Of a DNA stretch of 64,000 nucleotides, positions 17,676-27,210 are shown one piece after another. Numbering within the stretch: position 1 is the stretch's first letter; each line of letters opens with the position of its first letter. The DNA comes from an uncultured bacterium (GTDB lineage Bacteria > Cyanobacteriota > Vampirovibrionia > Gastranaerophilales > Gastranaerophilaceae): NCBI GenBank assembly GCA_902791985.1, contig CADAYD010000007.1, positions 1-64,000 of the forward strand, given 5' to 3'. The position numbers were made by a program, and so were the translations under genes. Under the pieces are notes generated by a model, which did not search any database, was not told where the DNA came from, and saw only the letters and a program-made list of their open reading frames with translations.

Positions 17676-20111
17676 TTGAAAAAGAATTTAATTATAATAT
17701 TATTATTGTCTTTAGTATCGTTACCTGTATGTGCTCAGGATGATGCAGAGATGCAATTGCAACCGGTTGGTTCTAATTCTTCTGAATATGTGGATATTCA
17801 AGAGTCGTTTCAATCTCCTGAAATCAGCAAAGATGACACTATTCAAGATGTAGTATTATCCGAACAGGAAAGTGAAGATGTTGAACAAGAGGAACAAGAA
17901 GCAGAAGAACAGGATTATACACCTCCATATGTTGTTTCTGATCCTGAGGATGTTATATTTCGTTCCAATGTTAACAAAATGATGAATATCCTCGATGATT
18001 TTGATTTTGACGATGGTGATGTAAGGGCTTTTTCTACCGCAGATAAAACTTCAGATACTGATTATTCACGTATGCCTTTATTTAAACAGCTGCGTTTGAG
18101 GTCTACTTTTAAATATAGAGAACATGCTTCACGAGAAAGAGAAAGTTTTGATTTTTCAAAATTGATTTTTTGGAAAAAAGGTGATGATACTCAAAATACG
18201 GTTTCGTCTGAATTGCCGGAGGATAACGAAGATAACAGTGCCAGTGAATTATCTAACACTATTGATAATGTTGCAAATATTGAATCTTCTGATGTTATTT
18301 CATTTGAAACAGGAATTAGTGAAGAAGAAGTTGAAAAGCAGCTTTTACTTGATGCTGTAAATATAAACTATGACAATGAAACAGGTGAAATGGTTGCCAC
18401 CGGTCGTCCGATTTTATTCTTGCCTCCTCAAAAGACTAAAATTATTGCTGATGTTATGACTTATGATGATCAGGGTAATATTTTAAAGGCTACCGGAGAT
18501 GTAATTATAATAAAAAACGGTAATTCGACTCATACGGATTATTTGGTTGTTAATTTAAATGAAGAAACAATAGATGCGGAAAATATTTTTGCTCAGTACC
18601 CGAGATTAAATGTGACAGCCGAACACGGACTTCAACAAGAAGGGATGTTAATTTTTGATAACGGGACTATGTATTCGGATGAAGATAAGGTTTATCGTTT
18701 AAAATCTCAGATGGTTGGACCAAAAATTTCTGATATGATTCTTGCGGAAGGTCAAGAAGAAATATTTTTTGGAAAGCCTAATCATGAAATTGATATTAAA
18801 GTATCCAGTTTAAAAATTGATGCAAGAACTAATCATGACATAATAAAAGCAAAAAATATAAGAATTGGTCATAACGAAAAATATTTCTTAAAATGGCCTT
18901 CAATGACTATATATACAAATAAAAACAGAGATTATTTTGACGGGAATTATCCTGAACTCGGAACCCAAAGAAAAATAGGTATGTTTGCAGGTCCCGGTTT
19001 TGTATTTAGCGGGCCTTTCGGATCTGTTATAAAGGCTATACCAATGGTTACTTACAATAAACAATTCGGTATCGGCGGTATGCTTCGTTACACAAATACT
19101 TTCAATACTACTGAAATGGGTTATTCGACAGTTAAAAATATGTTTGTGTTGAGAGGGCGTCAACAGTTAGATGATAATTTATATTTACAATACGGGTATA
19201 ATACTTATGTGGATGAATGGTTTTTCGGTGCTCGTATGCCTAAATATATAGCAGAAATTGTTTATAACAAGTCATATGCTCATCCGAATTTTTTAGGCGA
19301 AGGCAGACCAATGACTTTTTCTCATAGAGCCGGTTTTGGTTTTATGAAGGATGACAATGAAAATTCTAATGGTGAAAAGTTTAGAAATGATACGAATTTT
19401 TCATCTACAAGAACAAAATATATGGCAACTATTAATCAAACTTTGTATAAATATGAAAATATTGATAAAAGAATCAGAGTTCGTGCAGGTTTGATATTAC
19501 AAGGTTCAGGAGCCTTGTATGGCAGCGGTGATACTCAGTTTGTTGCTAGAGGCGGTCCGACTGTTCGTACACAATATAAAAATTGGATACAAAATGTTTC
19601 TTATTTCTTGACAGGTTATGATGATCATACTCCTATGCCGCATTTCGATGCATATCGTTACGGAACAAGTAGTGTAAGATTGTCGGAAGCGCTAAGATTA
19701 AACAGATATATTACGGTTGCCTGGCAAACTTATGTAAATTTATCTAATGATGCTCCTAATAAGAAAAATATCCAAGAAAATGCTTTTCTTATTGCTTTAG
19801 GTCCGGATGATTTAAAGGTTGTGTTAGGTTATGACTTTATAAGGGAAAGAACTTATTTCGGATTTAATGTTGCCTTTAACCCGAAAGGTACAACACTCAG
19901 GTATGACAGAATGATTATTAAAAATCCGGAAAAATTAGGTAAAAGTACAAAAGAAGAAAATCAAGTTGCATATGTCCCTCCGGTTCCTGAGTATGTCAAT
20001 GAGGAGCAAGATGGGTTTGTATTTTTCAAAAAGGCCGCACCGGAGCCAAAAGTTCTGAAATATGCAAAGGTTATTGAACTCGAAGATCCTGAAAAAGAAA
20101 GGATTGATTAG
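17676..20111 (+). CDS. lptD: LptD-like LPS assembly outer membrane protein
   Basis: This 811-residue protein starts at TTG after AAGGA and has a signal peptide (NLIIILLLSLVSLPVCAQ). Residues 20-210 are acidic and low-complexity. An OstA/LptA-like beta domain follows (IIADVMTYDDQGNILKATGD, TDYLVVNLNEETIDAEN). The C-terminal half is a beta-barrel with alternating aromatic strands (LRYTNTFNTTEMGYS, YLQYGYNTYVDEWFFGARM). This is the LptD layout. The following lpxI and lpxB support a role in delivering LPS to the outer membrane. It is divergent from proteobacterial LptD, so the name is inferred from architecture and context. Confidence 0.75.
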   Translation: MKKNLIIILLLSLVSLPVCAQDDAEMQLQPVGSNSSEYVDIQESFQSPEISKDDTIQDVVLSEQESEDVEQEEQEAEEQDYTPPYVVSDPEDVIFRSNVNKMMNILDDFDFDDGDVRAFSTADKTSDTDYSRMPLFKQLRLRSTFKYREHASRERESFDFSKLIFWKKGDDTQNTVSSELPEDNEDNSASELSNTIDNVANIESSDVISFETGISEEEVEKQLLLDAVNINYDNETGEMVATGRPILFLPPQKTKIIADVMTYDDQGNILKATGDVIIIKNGNSTHTDYLVVNLNEETIDAENIFAQYPRLNVTAEHGLQQEGMLIFDNGTMYSDEDKVYRLKSQMVGPKISDMILAEGQEEIFFGKPNHEIDIKVSSLKIDARTNHDIIKAKNIRIGHNEKYFLKWPSMTIYTNKNRDYFDGNYPELGTQRKIGMFAGPGFVFSGPFGSVIKAIPMVTYNKQFGIGGMLRYTNTFNTTEMGYSTVKNMFVLRGRQQLDDNLYLQYGYNTYVDEWFFGARMPKYIAEIVYNKSYAHPNFLGEGRPMTFSHRAGFGFMKDDNENSNGEKFRNDTNFSSTRTKYMATINQTLYKYENIDKRIRVRAGLILQGSGALYGSGDTQFVARGGPTVRTQYKNWIQNVSYFLTGYDDHTPMPHFDAYRYGTSSVRLSEALRLNRYITVAWQTYVNLSNDAPNKKNIQENAFLIALGPDDLKVVLGYDFIRERTYFGFNVAFNPKGTTLRYDRMIIKNPEKLGKSTKEENQVAYVPPVPEYVNEEQDGFVFFKKAAPEPKVLKYAKVIELEDPEKERID

Positions 20112-20731
20112 TGTTTGATTTTGAGAAAGATGAAATAATCAAATTTGGGAAAATTGCAGGTGATAGAGGATTAACCCCCGGAATTTCCGGTAATATTTCT
20201 GTCCGAAGTGGGGATTATATTATTATTACATCTTCCGGCAGCGCAAGTTCTTTTCTTGATAAAGAGGATATATGTGTAATTGATTTTGAAGGAAATGTCG
20301 TCGAAGGCAGTAAAAAAGCATCAAGTGAAAAGTTTTTACACATTGATTTTTATAATAAGCGTTCTGATGTAAATGCTATTTGTCATTTTCATTGTCCGTA
20401 TCTTACGGCTGTTGCTGCTTGCGGTATGCCTTTAACAGATAATATTTTACCTGAGATTGTTTTTATGTTTGATAATATCCCGCTTGCACAGTATGCATTG
20501 CCGGGTTCATCTGATTTGGTAAATAATACAGCAAAATATTTTGCGGATTACAAGGTTGTACTTATGCAGAATCATGGAGTAATTTCAGGCGGGATTGATT
20601 TAAAAGAGGCGTATTTGAATATTGAACTGTGTGAAGCTTATGCCAAAACATTGGTACTTTCAAAAATTCTTGGAGGTGCTAAAATATTGTCAGATGCACA
20701 GGTTGAAGAAATTTATTCATTGAAAAATTAA
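20111..20731 (+). CDS. Class II aldolase/adducin family protein
   Basis: This zinc-dependent class II aldolase-fold protein (206 residues, GTG start overlapping the lptD stop) resembles L-fuculose-phosphate aldolases and ribulose-phosphate epimerases. Visible elements are TPGISGNISVR (substrate phosphate loop), ITSSGS, SSEKFLHIDFY with the catalytic acidic residue, HFHCP with two zinc His, and QNHGV with the third. The exact sugar is unknown. Placement between lptD and lpxI suggests a sugar-phosphate step feeding LPS, but this is only context. Confidence 0.85.
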   Translation: MFDFEKDEIIKFGKIAGDRGLTPGISGNISVRSGDYIIITSSGSASSFLDKEDICVIDFEGNVVEGSKKASSEKFLHIDFYNKRSDVNAICHFHCPYLTAVAACGMPLTDNILPEIVFMFDNIPLAQYALPGSSDLVNNTAKYFADYKVVLMQNHGVISGGIDLKEAYLNIELCEAYAKTLVLSKILGGAKILSDAQVEEIYSLKN

Positions 20732-20745
20732 TAAGAGGAATAATT

Positions 20746-21561
20746 GTGAGTATTACTTTAGAAACTAAACAGGGATTAATTGCAGGGGACGGAATATTAC
20801 CGATTAGAATGGCACAGTATGCAAAAGATAACGGTTTTGAGGTCGTTTGTATATCTTTGTCCGGAGATAATTATGCAGAATTAAAAAAATATTGTTCAAA
20901 AATATATTCCTGCCACCCCGGTGAAGTAAATAAGATTGAATCAATTTTGAAAGATGAAGGGATAAAACAACTAACTTTCCTTGGTAAAGTTCATAAAAAA
21001 GTGTTGCTCCAATTAAATAAATTTGACCAAAGGGCAATAGAATTTATCAAAGCAGCGGTCAGATTGAATGACGATCAAGTTATGTTGATGATTGTCGAAC
21101 AATTGGAGCAAATTGGGGTAGAAGTTCTTGATCAGACAATATTTATTAAAAATTTAATGATTCCGGCAGGCGTTCTTGGGAAAAATAAACCGACCAAAGA
21201 GCAGTTAGAAGATGTTAATTATGGTTTTTGGTTGGCAAAAGAAATGGGTAGACTTGATGTCGGGCAATCGGTTGTTATCAAAGATAAGATGATAATGGCA
21301 GTTGAAGCATTGGAGGGAACTGATGCTTGCATAAAGCGAGGAGCAAAACTTGCTAAAAAGGGAGCAGTTGTAGTGAAAGTAGCAAAACCTAAACAAGATA
21401 AGCGTTTTGATATACCTGCAATTGGTTTAAAAACATTGTCTGGTATGCACAGAAAGCATGCAAGCCTAATTGCGGTTGAAGCAAACGAAACTATCATCGT
21501 TGACCAAGAAAAGGTAATAGAATACGCAGATAAACATGATATAGTAATTATGGCAGTGTAA
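20746..21561 (+). CDS. lpxI: UDP-2,3-diacylglucosamine diphosphatase LpxI
   Basis: The enzyme hydrolyses UDP-2,3-diacylglucosamine to lipid X in lipid A synthesis, replacing LpxH in many lineages. It has 271 residues. Family signatures include IAGDGILPIRMAQYAKDNGF at the N-terminus, the FLGKVHK segment, and the C-terminal IKRGAKLAKKGAVVVKVAKP and DIPAIGLKTL. It starts at GTG after AAGAGGAA. lpxB follows 2 bp later, so the next two lipid A steps are encoded together. Confidence 0.93.
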   Translation: MSITLETKQGLIAGDGILPIRMAQYAKDNGFEVVCISLSGDNYAELKKYCSKIYSCHPGEVNKIESILKDEGIKQLTFLGKVHKKVLLQLNKFDQRAIEFIKAAVRLNDDQVMLMIVEQLEQIGVEVLDQTIFIKNLMIPAGVLGKNKPTKEQLEDVNYGFWLAKEMGRLDVGQSVVIKDKMIMAVEALEGTDACIKRGAKLAKKGAVVVKVAKPKQDKRFDIPAIGLKTLSGMHRKHASLIAVEANETIIVDQEKVIEYADKHDIVIMAV

Positions 21562-21563
21562 AT

Positions 21564-22691
21564 ATGAAGAAAAAAATTTTTGTTATTACAGGTGAATATT
21601 CAGGAGAAATGCATGCTGCAAATGTAGTAAAAATGCTTCGCCAAATTAGCAAAGACTATGTAATTGAAGGAATTGGCGGAGATAATTTGAAGGCTCAAGG
21701 AGTCAAGCTTTTTGAACACATAAGGAATTTGTCTGCAGTAGGGCTTTCTCCGCAAATAATATGGCATCACTATAATTTGGGTAAAAAACTTGTAAAATAC
21801 CTAAAAGAAAGTTTCAAACCGGATTTAGTATTGCTGGTAGATTATGGCGGATTTAATCTATCTGTTGCAAAGTATCTAAAGCAGGCAGGGATGAAAATTT
21901 ATTATTACATTCCGCCTCAAGTTTGGGCAAGCAGGCAGTATAGAATAAAAAAAATTAAAAAATATGTAGATAAAGTTCTTTGTATTTTCCCGTTTGAAGA
22001 ACCGCTTTACAAAAGTTACGGAATTGATGTCCATTATTGCGGTCATCCGCTTATTTATGGGCTTAATCCTCCTGCCTACAGAAAAGGATTTTTTGAAAAG
22101 TACAATTTGGATATGAACAAGAAATTAGTTGCAGTGTTCCCGGGATCGCGTATTTTTGAGCTTAAATTTTTGATGAAAATATTCAAAAAAGCGGTTGAAA
22201 TTTTGCAAAAGAAACATCCTGATTTGCAGTTTTGTATCTCCCAAGCGCCGAATATTTCGGATGCCGTTTTTGATAAATATTTTGGGAATTGTGATGTGAA
22301 AGTTATTAAAGGTGATAATCAGGCACTTTTGAGTGTGTCTGATGCATTGATTTTGGCTTCCGGTACTGTTGCCCTTGAGGCTTGTTTGTATAAAACACCT
22401 ATGGTTATAGTATACAATGCGCCTAAATTATTTTATTGGATTTATTTACTTGTCAGATGCATTGACAAAGTTTCACTTCCTAATATCATCGCAAATAAAT
22501 TTATTTTGCCTGAATTGATAGTGAAAGATGCTAAGCCGGAGTTTATTGTGCATAATATTGAAAATATATTATATAATACGACATCAAGAATGTTAATGAT
22601 AAGCGAGCTTGGGAATGTATCAAAGCTGCTTTCAGATAAAAATTCTGCATTAGAAGCGGCCAAGGTTATTGATAGGGAATTATTACCTTAA
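21564..22691 (+). CDS. lpxB: Lipid-A-disaccharide synthase
   Basis: This GT19 glycosyltransferase joins UDP-2,3-diacylglucosamine to lipid X. It has 375 residues. Family motifs present are ITGEYSGEMHAANVVKML at the N-terminus, LVDYGGFNLSVAKYLK, YYIPPQVWASRQYRIKKIKK, CGHPL, FPGSRIFELKFL, and LASGTVALEACLYKTPMVIVY. It is the last gene of the lptD-lpxI-lpxB block. Confidence 0.96.
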   Translation: MKKKIFVITGEYSGEMHAANVVKMLRQISKDYVIEGIGGDNLKAQGVKLFEHIRNLSAVGLSPQIIWHHYNLGKKLVKYLKESFKPDLVLLVDYGGFNLSVAKYLKQAGMKIYYYIPPQVWASRQYRIKKIKKYVDKVLCIFPFEEPLYKSYGIDVHYCGHPLIYGLNPPAYRKGFFEKYNLDMNKKLVAVFPGSRIFELKFLMKIFKKAVEILQKKHPDLQFCISQAPNISDAVFDKYFGNCDVKVIKGDNQALLSVSDALILASGTVALEACLYKTPMVIVYNAPKLFYWIYLLVRCIDKVSLPNIIANKFILPELIVKDAKPEFIVHNIENILYNTTSRMLMISELGNVSKLLSDKNSALEAAKVIDRELLP

Positions 22692-22750
22692 TATAACTTC
22701 ATTATTTATTTAATTTAAGCAAATTATTCTTCGTTTTCGTTTTATTATGG

Positions 22751-24433
22751 ATGAAGGCCAGTGCTATGATAAATTCAATAAATGGTGTAAATCAGTCAAA
22801 GCTTAAACCCTTTGACATTGTTTCCGCCCGCAATGAAGTTGCGGATTATTGGATTGCAGAAAATAACCATTCCGGTTTAAATGTGTCAAATGCGCTGGAT
22901 TCAATTTTACCTGATGCAATCATATTAAACCCTGAAGAAGCACGAAAAACCAATAATCTTAAAATTATAGGGATTTCAATAGCGAGTGTTACTGTGCTTG
23001 CTGCTGCGGGAATTTTCTTCGTATTAAGAGGCGGACCAAAAGGAGTTGCAAAGGGTTTTCAGGTATTGAGAAATTTTCTTGAGCGTAAAGTACAGAAATC
23101 AAAATTGACAGGTGCAACTGCTTCTGGTTATGAGTATTTGCTGGGTAAGGCCGATTATTTACTTGGAAAGGCTCAAGCAATAAATAATTTTACAACAATA
23201 AAGGATTATGCCTTTAAAAGACTTATGTATGGGAAAAATTCAGTTGGTAAGTATACAAAAAAAATTCACAAAGGTATAACAAATATGTTTGAAAGATTAG
23301 GGCTCAAAACTGTTTCTAATTCCTATGCAAAAGCTATTTCAAAATTTTCCGCAATGAGTGATACAAATAAGCAAATTCTCTCAGAACTTGGTAAAAGCGG
23401 TGATTTATCAACCCCTGTAACTATAAATGATTTTACATTCCCTAAAAGCACATGGCTTAAAATGGCAGATGATATGAGTAAAAATATTGATAATTTACTG
23501 GAGGAAAGTTTTAGCGGCAGTGTTCGTAAGTCGCGGTATTTGAAGATTAAAAGGAGTACAAAAGAACTTGAACAGAGTTTTGATGATAAAGGTCCTTTGT
23601 GGTTTTTATCAAAGGATACATTAAATACTTTTGTCGCTGATACAACTATGCTGCCTAAAAAATTAAAAATACAAGATGCTATTAAAGTTGCAAAATACAA
23701 GATTTCTCATAGTACAAGAGATTTATACAGGGATGCTGATGATATTATTATGCAAATATCATCAAAATTGGGCTTTGATGATTCAAAGACATTTGAATCT
23801 TTAAATGCTGTAAGAGAAAATTTTAAAATTTTTGTAAAAACAGGTGAAGTTGATGCAAAAAAAATGTCCGAGGATTTAGACAATTTAAAAAATAATGTTA
23901 ATTCTTTGTCTTTTAACAAAACTGAAACTTTAGAAATGATAAATGAATTGGAATCACTTTATATGAATTATAAAAAAGGTCTTGTTGATAATATTTTAGA
24001 TATATATAAAGTTTTGCTTCCAAAAGAGAAGTATGAAAAGGTTGAAAAAGAGTTTCAAAGTGCTGTTAAATCTTTAAATAAATCGATAAAACTTGAAACT
24101 AACGACTTTATAAATAAATCAAGAGATTTGACAATGGGCAGTGCTCCCACAGATGTCCTTACAGTTTTAGGCGGTTTTGGCACTTTAGCATATTATTTGG
24201 GCAAATCAGATAGTGCTCAAGAGCGAACAGCGATTACTCTAAAATATGGAATACCTGCACTTGTTGGTATAGGCGTTTCACTATATGGTAATGCCAGATT
24301 GTTTGCCGGTTCTAAATCATTATTGTTTGCGACAATTTCATCATTTGCGGCAAACAGAATAGGAACAATTGCAAATAATATTTATGAAAATTATCTCAAG
24401 AAAAAAGGAAAGTATGTGGAATCCAAAAATTAA
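22751..24433 (+). CDS. Large helical membrane protein, unknown
   Basis: This 560-residue protein has an N-terminal hydrophobic helix (LKIIGISIASVTVLAAAGIF), a long helical middle (about residues 90-450, Lys/Asp/Leu-rich), and two or three hydrophobic segments near the C-terminus (VLTVLGGFGTLAYYLG, YGIPALVGIGVSLYG). Both membrane parts are preceded by an 'EARKTNNLK' or 'AQERTAITLK' motif that recurs in the 27633 gene (KQERKNNALK). I do not recognise the family; it looks lineage-specific. The ATG at 22766 is an alternative start; neither has a good ribosome site. Confidence 0.65.
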   Translation: MKASAMINSINGVNQSKLKPFDIVSARNEVADYWIAENNHSGLNVSNALDSILPDAIILNPEEARKTNNLKIIGISIASVTVLAAAGIFFVLRGGPKGVAKGFQVLRNFLERKVQKSKLTGATASGYEYLLGKADYLLGKAQAINNFTTIKDYAFKRLMYGKNSVGKYTKKIHKGITNMFERLGLKTVSNSYAKAISKFSAMSDTNKQILSELGKSGDLSTPVTINDFTFPKSTWLKMADDMSKNIDNLLEESFSGSVRKSRYLKIKRSTKELEQSFDDKGPLWFLSKDTLNTFVADTTMLPKKLKIQDAIKVAKYKISHSTRDLYRDADDIIMQISSKLGFDDSKTFESLNAVRENFKIFVKTGEVDAKKMSEDLDNLKNNVNSLSFNKTETLEMINELESLYMNYKKGLVDNILDIYKVLLPKEKYEKVEKEFQSAVKSLNKSIKLETNDFINKSRDLTMGSAPTDVLTVLGGFGTLAYYLGKSDSAQERTAITLKYGIPALVGIGVSLYGNARLFAGSKSLLFATISSFAANRIGTIANNIYENYLKKKGKYVESKN

Positions 24434-24499
24434 AATACTCTAAAAAAATGATAACAATCGGCTAATATTGCGTTAATATGTGATAAAATGAGGTATATT

Positions 24500-25525
24500 A
24501 TGTCAGAAACTATAAGAGAGCAATTGGAAAAAAGAGAGTATGATTTTTTAAGCCCATATGCGACTAAGGTTGCACAATCACAAGGACGAAAATACCAAGA
24601 AGAAAAAGACGAACTCCGAACTGATTTTCAGCGTGACAGAGATAGAATTCTTCATTCTAAGGCTTTTAGACGCTTAAAACACAAAACACAGGTGTTTTTA
24701 TCTCCGTTTGATGACCATTTTAGAACTCGTTTAACTCATACACTTGAGGTTTCTCAGATTGCAAGAACTCTTGCTCGCTCATTAAATCTTAACGAAGATT
24801 TAACAGAAGCAATTGCACTTGGACACGATTTAGGGCATACTCCATTTGGACACTGCGGAGAAGGAGTCTTAAATGAACTTGTTGAAGGTGGGTTCTTTCA
24901 TAATATTCAAAGTGTCAGAGTAGTTGAAGTGCTTGAAAATCTTAATCTTTGCCAAGAAACAATTGATGGTATAAGAACTCATAGTTGGGGATTTAAGCCG
25001 TTGACTCTCGAGGCTAAGGCTGTCCAGCTTGCTGATAAAATTGCATATATAAATCATGATATAGAGGATTCCATAAGAGCCGGAGTTATTTCAGAAAGCG
25101 ATTTACCAAAAGATTGCATAAAATATTTTTCATCAAACCCGAGTGAGCGTCTAAATAAAATGATAACTGAAATTGTTTATAATTCGGTAGGGAAACAAGA
25201 TGTTTCAATGAGTGAAGAGGGTTGGGAATATACAACAAAACTTCGCAGTTGGATGTTTGATAATGTTTATATTGAATCTCCAGCCAAACTTGAAGAAAGT
25301 AAAGCACGCCATGTTGTTCGGGAATTGTATTACCTTTATATGGACATGGTAAAAGATATTTGTCCGCCTGATAAGGCACAGAGAGTAGTTGTTGACTATA
25401 TTTCCGGCATGACAGACAGGTATGCAATTGAACGTTTTAAACGCAATTTTATACCTGAAGGTTTTAAAAACAGTACAAAAGATGATTTTTTGTACAAGCT
25501 TGCTAATATGGCAGAAAAAATATAA
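24500..25525 (+). CDS. dgt: dGTPase-like HD-domain phosphohydrolase
   Basis: This is a deoxyguanosinetriphosphate triphosphohydrolase-like protein of 341 residues. The HD-domain metal site appears as RLTHTLEVSQIAR and LGHDLGHTPFGHCGE, with a later Asp in LADKIAYINHDIED. The basic SKAFRRLKHKTQVF segment is typical of the family. It is predicted to control dNTP pools. ATG 24500 has GAGG 7 nt upstream and is preferred to the ATG at 24488. Confidence 0.93.
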   Translation: MSETIREQLEKREYDFLSPYATKVAQSQGRKYQEEKDELRTDFQRDRDRILHSKAFRRLKHKTQVFLSPFDDHFRTRLTHTLEVSQIARTLARSLNLNEDLTEAIALGHDLGHTPFGHCGEGVLNELVEGGFFHNIQSVRVVEVLENLNLCQETIDGIRTHSWGFKPLTLEAKAVQLADKIAYINHDIEDSIRAGVISESDLPKDCIKYFSSNPSERLNKMITEIVYNSVGKQDVSMSEEGWEYTTKLRSWMFDNVYIESPAKLEESKARHVVRELYYLYMDMVKDICPPDKAQRVVVDYISGMTDRYAIERFKRNFIPEGFKNSTKDDFLYKLANMAEKI

Positions 25526-25541
25526 AAATATACGAGTTTAT

Positions 25542-26414
25542 ATGGATATACAATATTTAAGTGAATATCTTGAATTTATTGAAGTTGAAAAAGGTTTAAG
25601 TGCAAATACGGTCAATGCCTATCGTAGAGATTTAACAGGCTTTCTGGATTTTTGCGCCGATAAAGGTATATTCGGAGTTGAATATATCGGACGGAATCAT
25701 TTGAATTCTTACATAATGAAACTTCGTTCGGAAAATATAAATTCTCGTTCTATTGTTCGTAAAATTGCTTCTATGCGTGGATTTTTCAAGTGGCTTTGTG
25801 CAAATGAATACATATCGAATAATCCTATATCTGCTCTTGAACAACCAAAATTGCCTAAAAAATTGCCTAAAGTTATTACTTTTCAAGAAATTAATGAAAT
25901 TTTTCGATCAGATTTAAATACGATGGATAGTCTTATTGTTGAGTTATTGTATGATTGCGGATTGCGGGTGTCAGAACTTGTTAATCTTAAAATATCTGAT
26001 ATTGATTTAAAATCCCGATATGTAAAGTGTTTTGGCAAAGGTTCCAAAGAGCGACTTATTCCTTTTGGTAAAAAGGCTAAAGAATCTTTAAATAAATATT
26101 TAAAAGTTAGAGATGTTCTTGTGTCTAAGTATAATTTGTCTGCAAAACGACTTTTTATAAAAGAAACTGGTAAATTTTTAACAAGGCAAGATGTTTATAA
26201 TTTTGTAAGAAAATTGGGTGAAAAAATTCACAAGCAGATATCTCCTCATACTTTAAGACATACTTTTGCTACTCATTTATTGGAGAATGGTGCGGATTTA
26301 AGGGTTGTACAAGAGCTTTTGGGACATAGTGATGTTTCTACAACTCAGTTATATACACATATTACTAAAAAGCGCCTAAAAGAGGTTTATTTTGCAATCA
26401 ATAACAAGTCATGA
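25542..26414 (+). CDS. xerD: Tyrosine recombinase XerC/XerD
   Basis: This site-specific tyrosine recombinase (290 residues) should resolve chromosome dimers at dif. The N-terminal SAM-like domain (YLEFIEVEKGLSANTVNAYR) is followed by the catalytic domain. The catalytic residues are complete: Arg in CGLRVSEL, Lys in GKGSKER, HTLRH, His in GHSDVSTT, and Tyr in TQLYTH. The start at 25542 matches normal Xer length; a longer frame start lies inside dgt. A promoter for bioD lies in its last codons. Confidence 0.93.
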   Translation: MDIQYLSEYLEFIEVEKGLSANTVNAYRRDLTGFLDFCADKGIFGVEYIGRNHLNSYIMKLRSENINSRSIVRKIASMRGFFKWLCANEYISNNPISALEQPKLPKKLPKVITFQEINEIFRSDLNTMDSLIVELLYDCGLRVSELVNLKISDIDLKSRYVKCFGKGSKERLIPFGKKAKESLNKYLKVRDVLVSKYNLSAKRLFIKETGKFLTRQDVYNFVRKLGEKIHKQISPHTLRHTFATHLLENGADLRVVQELLGHSDVSTTQLYTHITKKRLKEVYFAINNKS

Positions 26415-26420
26415 TATTAT
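26392..26420 (+). promoter_or_regulatory. Promoter of bioD, leaderless
   Basis: TTGCAA (26392-26397), a 17-bp spacer and TATTAT (26415-26420) form a good sigma-70-type promoter inside the 3' end of the Xer gene. The bioD ATG is only 6 nt after the -10, so the transcript would start at or beside the ATG. No Shine-Dalgarno is present. Confidence 0.6.
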
Positions 26421-26426
26421 GTTTCT

Positions 26427-27131
26427 ATGCTAAGTGTATATATAGCCGGATTAAAGAAAGGAACAGGTAAAACTCTTTTAAGTGCAGGACTTGCTGGTAC
26501 TATGCAGAGTTTATCTTATGCTACCAGTTACTATAAACCAATTCAAACCGGTGCAAATTTGTTAAATGATGACGAAGAATTTGTCACTAAAATTGACAAA
26601 AATATTAAAACATTTACATCATATAAATTGCAAAGTCCTTCTTATCCTTTAATCAGCGCTTATAATGAAGGCATAAAAAAAATTGATACAATGAAAATTA
26701 TGCATGATTATAAGCAAAATATTATGTATACGGATTGTCATATAGTTGAAGGCAACAACGGAGTTTCATCTCCATTTGACGAAAAAAAGACGGAAATAAA
26801 TCTTATATCACAGTTCGGTTTCCCTGTAATTTTGGTTATAAATCCCAATAACACTGCTTTAGATGAGGTTATAAGCGGGATTAGTTATATTTATTCCAAT
26901 CGTGCTGATTTAATGGGGGTTGTTATAAATGATTATAATCCGGATTCACAAAATGTTGAAACAAAATATATGCCGACTCTTATAAAAGAATATACAGGTG
27001 CAAAAGTACTTGGAACCATGCCCCATTATGAATCTTTTGAAAATCTGGTTCCCGAGCAGTTGATTGCTGATATTTTAAATAATTTAAACGTTGAAGATAT
27101 TTTTAGTTTAAAAATAAAGAAGTTATCTTAG
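26427..27131 (+). CDS. bioD: Dethiobiotin synthetase
   Basis: This ATP-dependent enzyme closes the ureido ring in biotin synthesis. It has 234 residues. The P-loop is GLKKGTGKT, substrate-binding residues lie in YYKPIQTGAN, and VEGNNGVSSPF is the Mg/diaminopelargonate segment. The nucleotide-binding region VINDYNPD also fits. No other bio gene is in the window. Biotin is the cofactor of acetyl-CoA carboxylase, whose accA and accD subunits lie at 51-53 kb. It starts without a Shine-Dalgarno (see its promoter). Confidence 0.88.
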   Translation: MLSVYIAGLKKGTGKTLLSAGLAGTMQSLSYATSYYKPIQTGANLLNDDEEFVTKIDKNIKTFTSYKLQSPSYPLISAYNEGIKKIDTMKIMHDYKQNIMYTDCHIVEGNNGVSSPFDEKKTEINLISQFGFPVILVINPNNTALDEVISGISYIYSNRADLMGVVINDYNPDSQNVETKYMPTLIKEYTGAKVLGTMPHYESFENLVPEQLIADILNNLNVEDIFSLKIKKLS

Positions 27132-27162
27132 AATATCCTCCAAAAAGTAAGATAATTTTTCA

Positions 27163-27191
27163 TTGACATTTTGTAAGGCATGCCTTACAAT
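27163..27191 (+). promoter_or_regulatory. Promoter with perfect 20-bp palindromic operator for the DtxR-type regulator
   Basis: TTGACA (27163-27168), a 17-bp spacer and TACAAT (27186-27191) make a near-consensus promoter. A perfect 20-bp palindrome TTGTAAGGCATGCCTTACAA (27171-27190) fills the spacer and covers the -10. It precedes a DtxR/MntR-type gene, so metal-dependent autorepression by occlusion of the -10 is the natural reading. Confidence 0.75.
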
Positions 27192-27210
27192 TATTATGAA
27201 AGGAAAAAGC

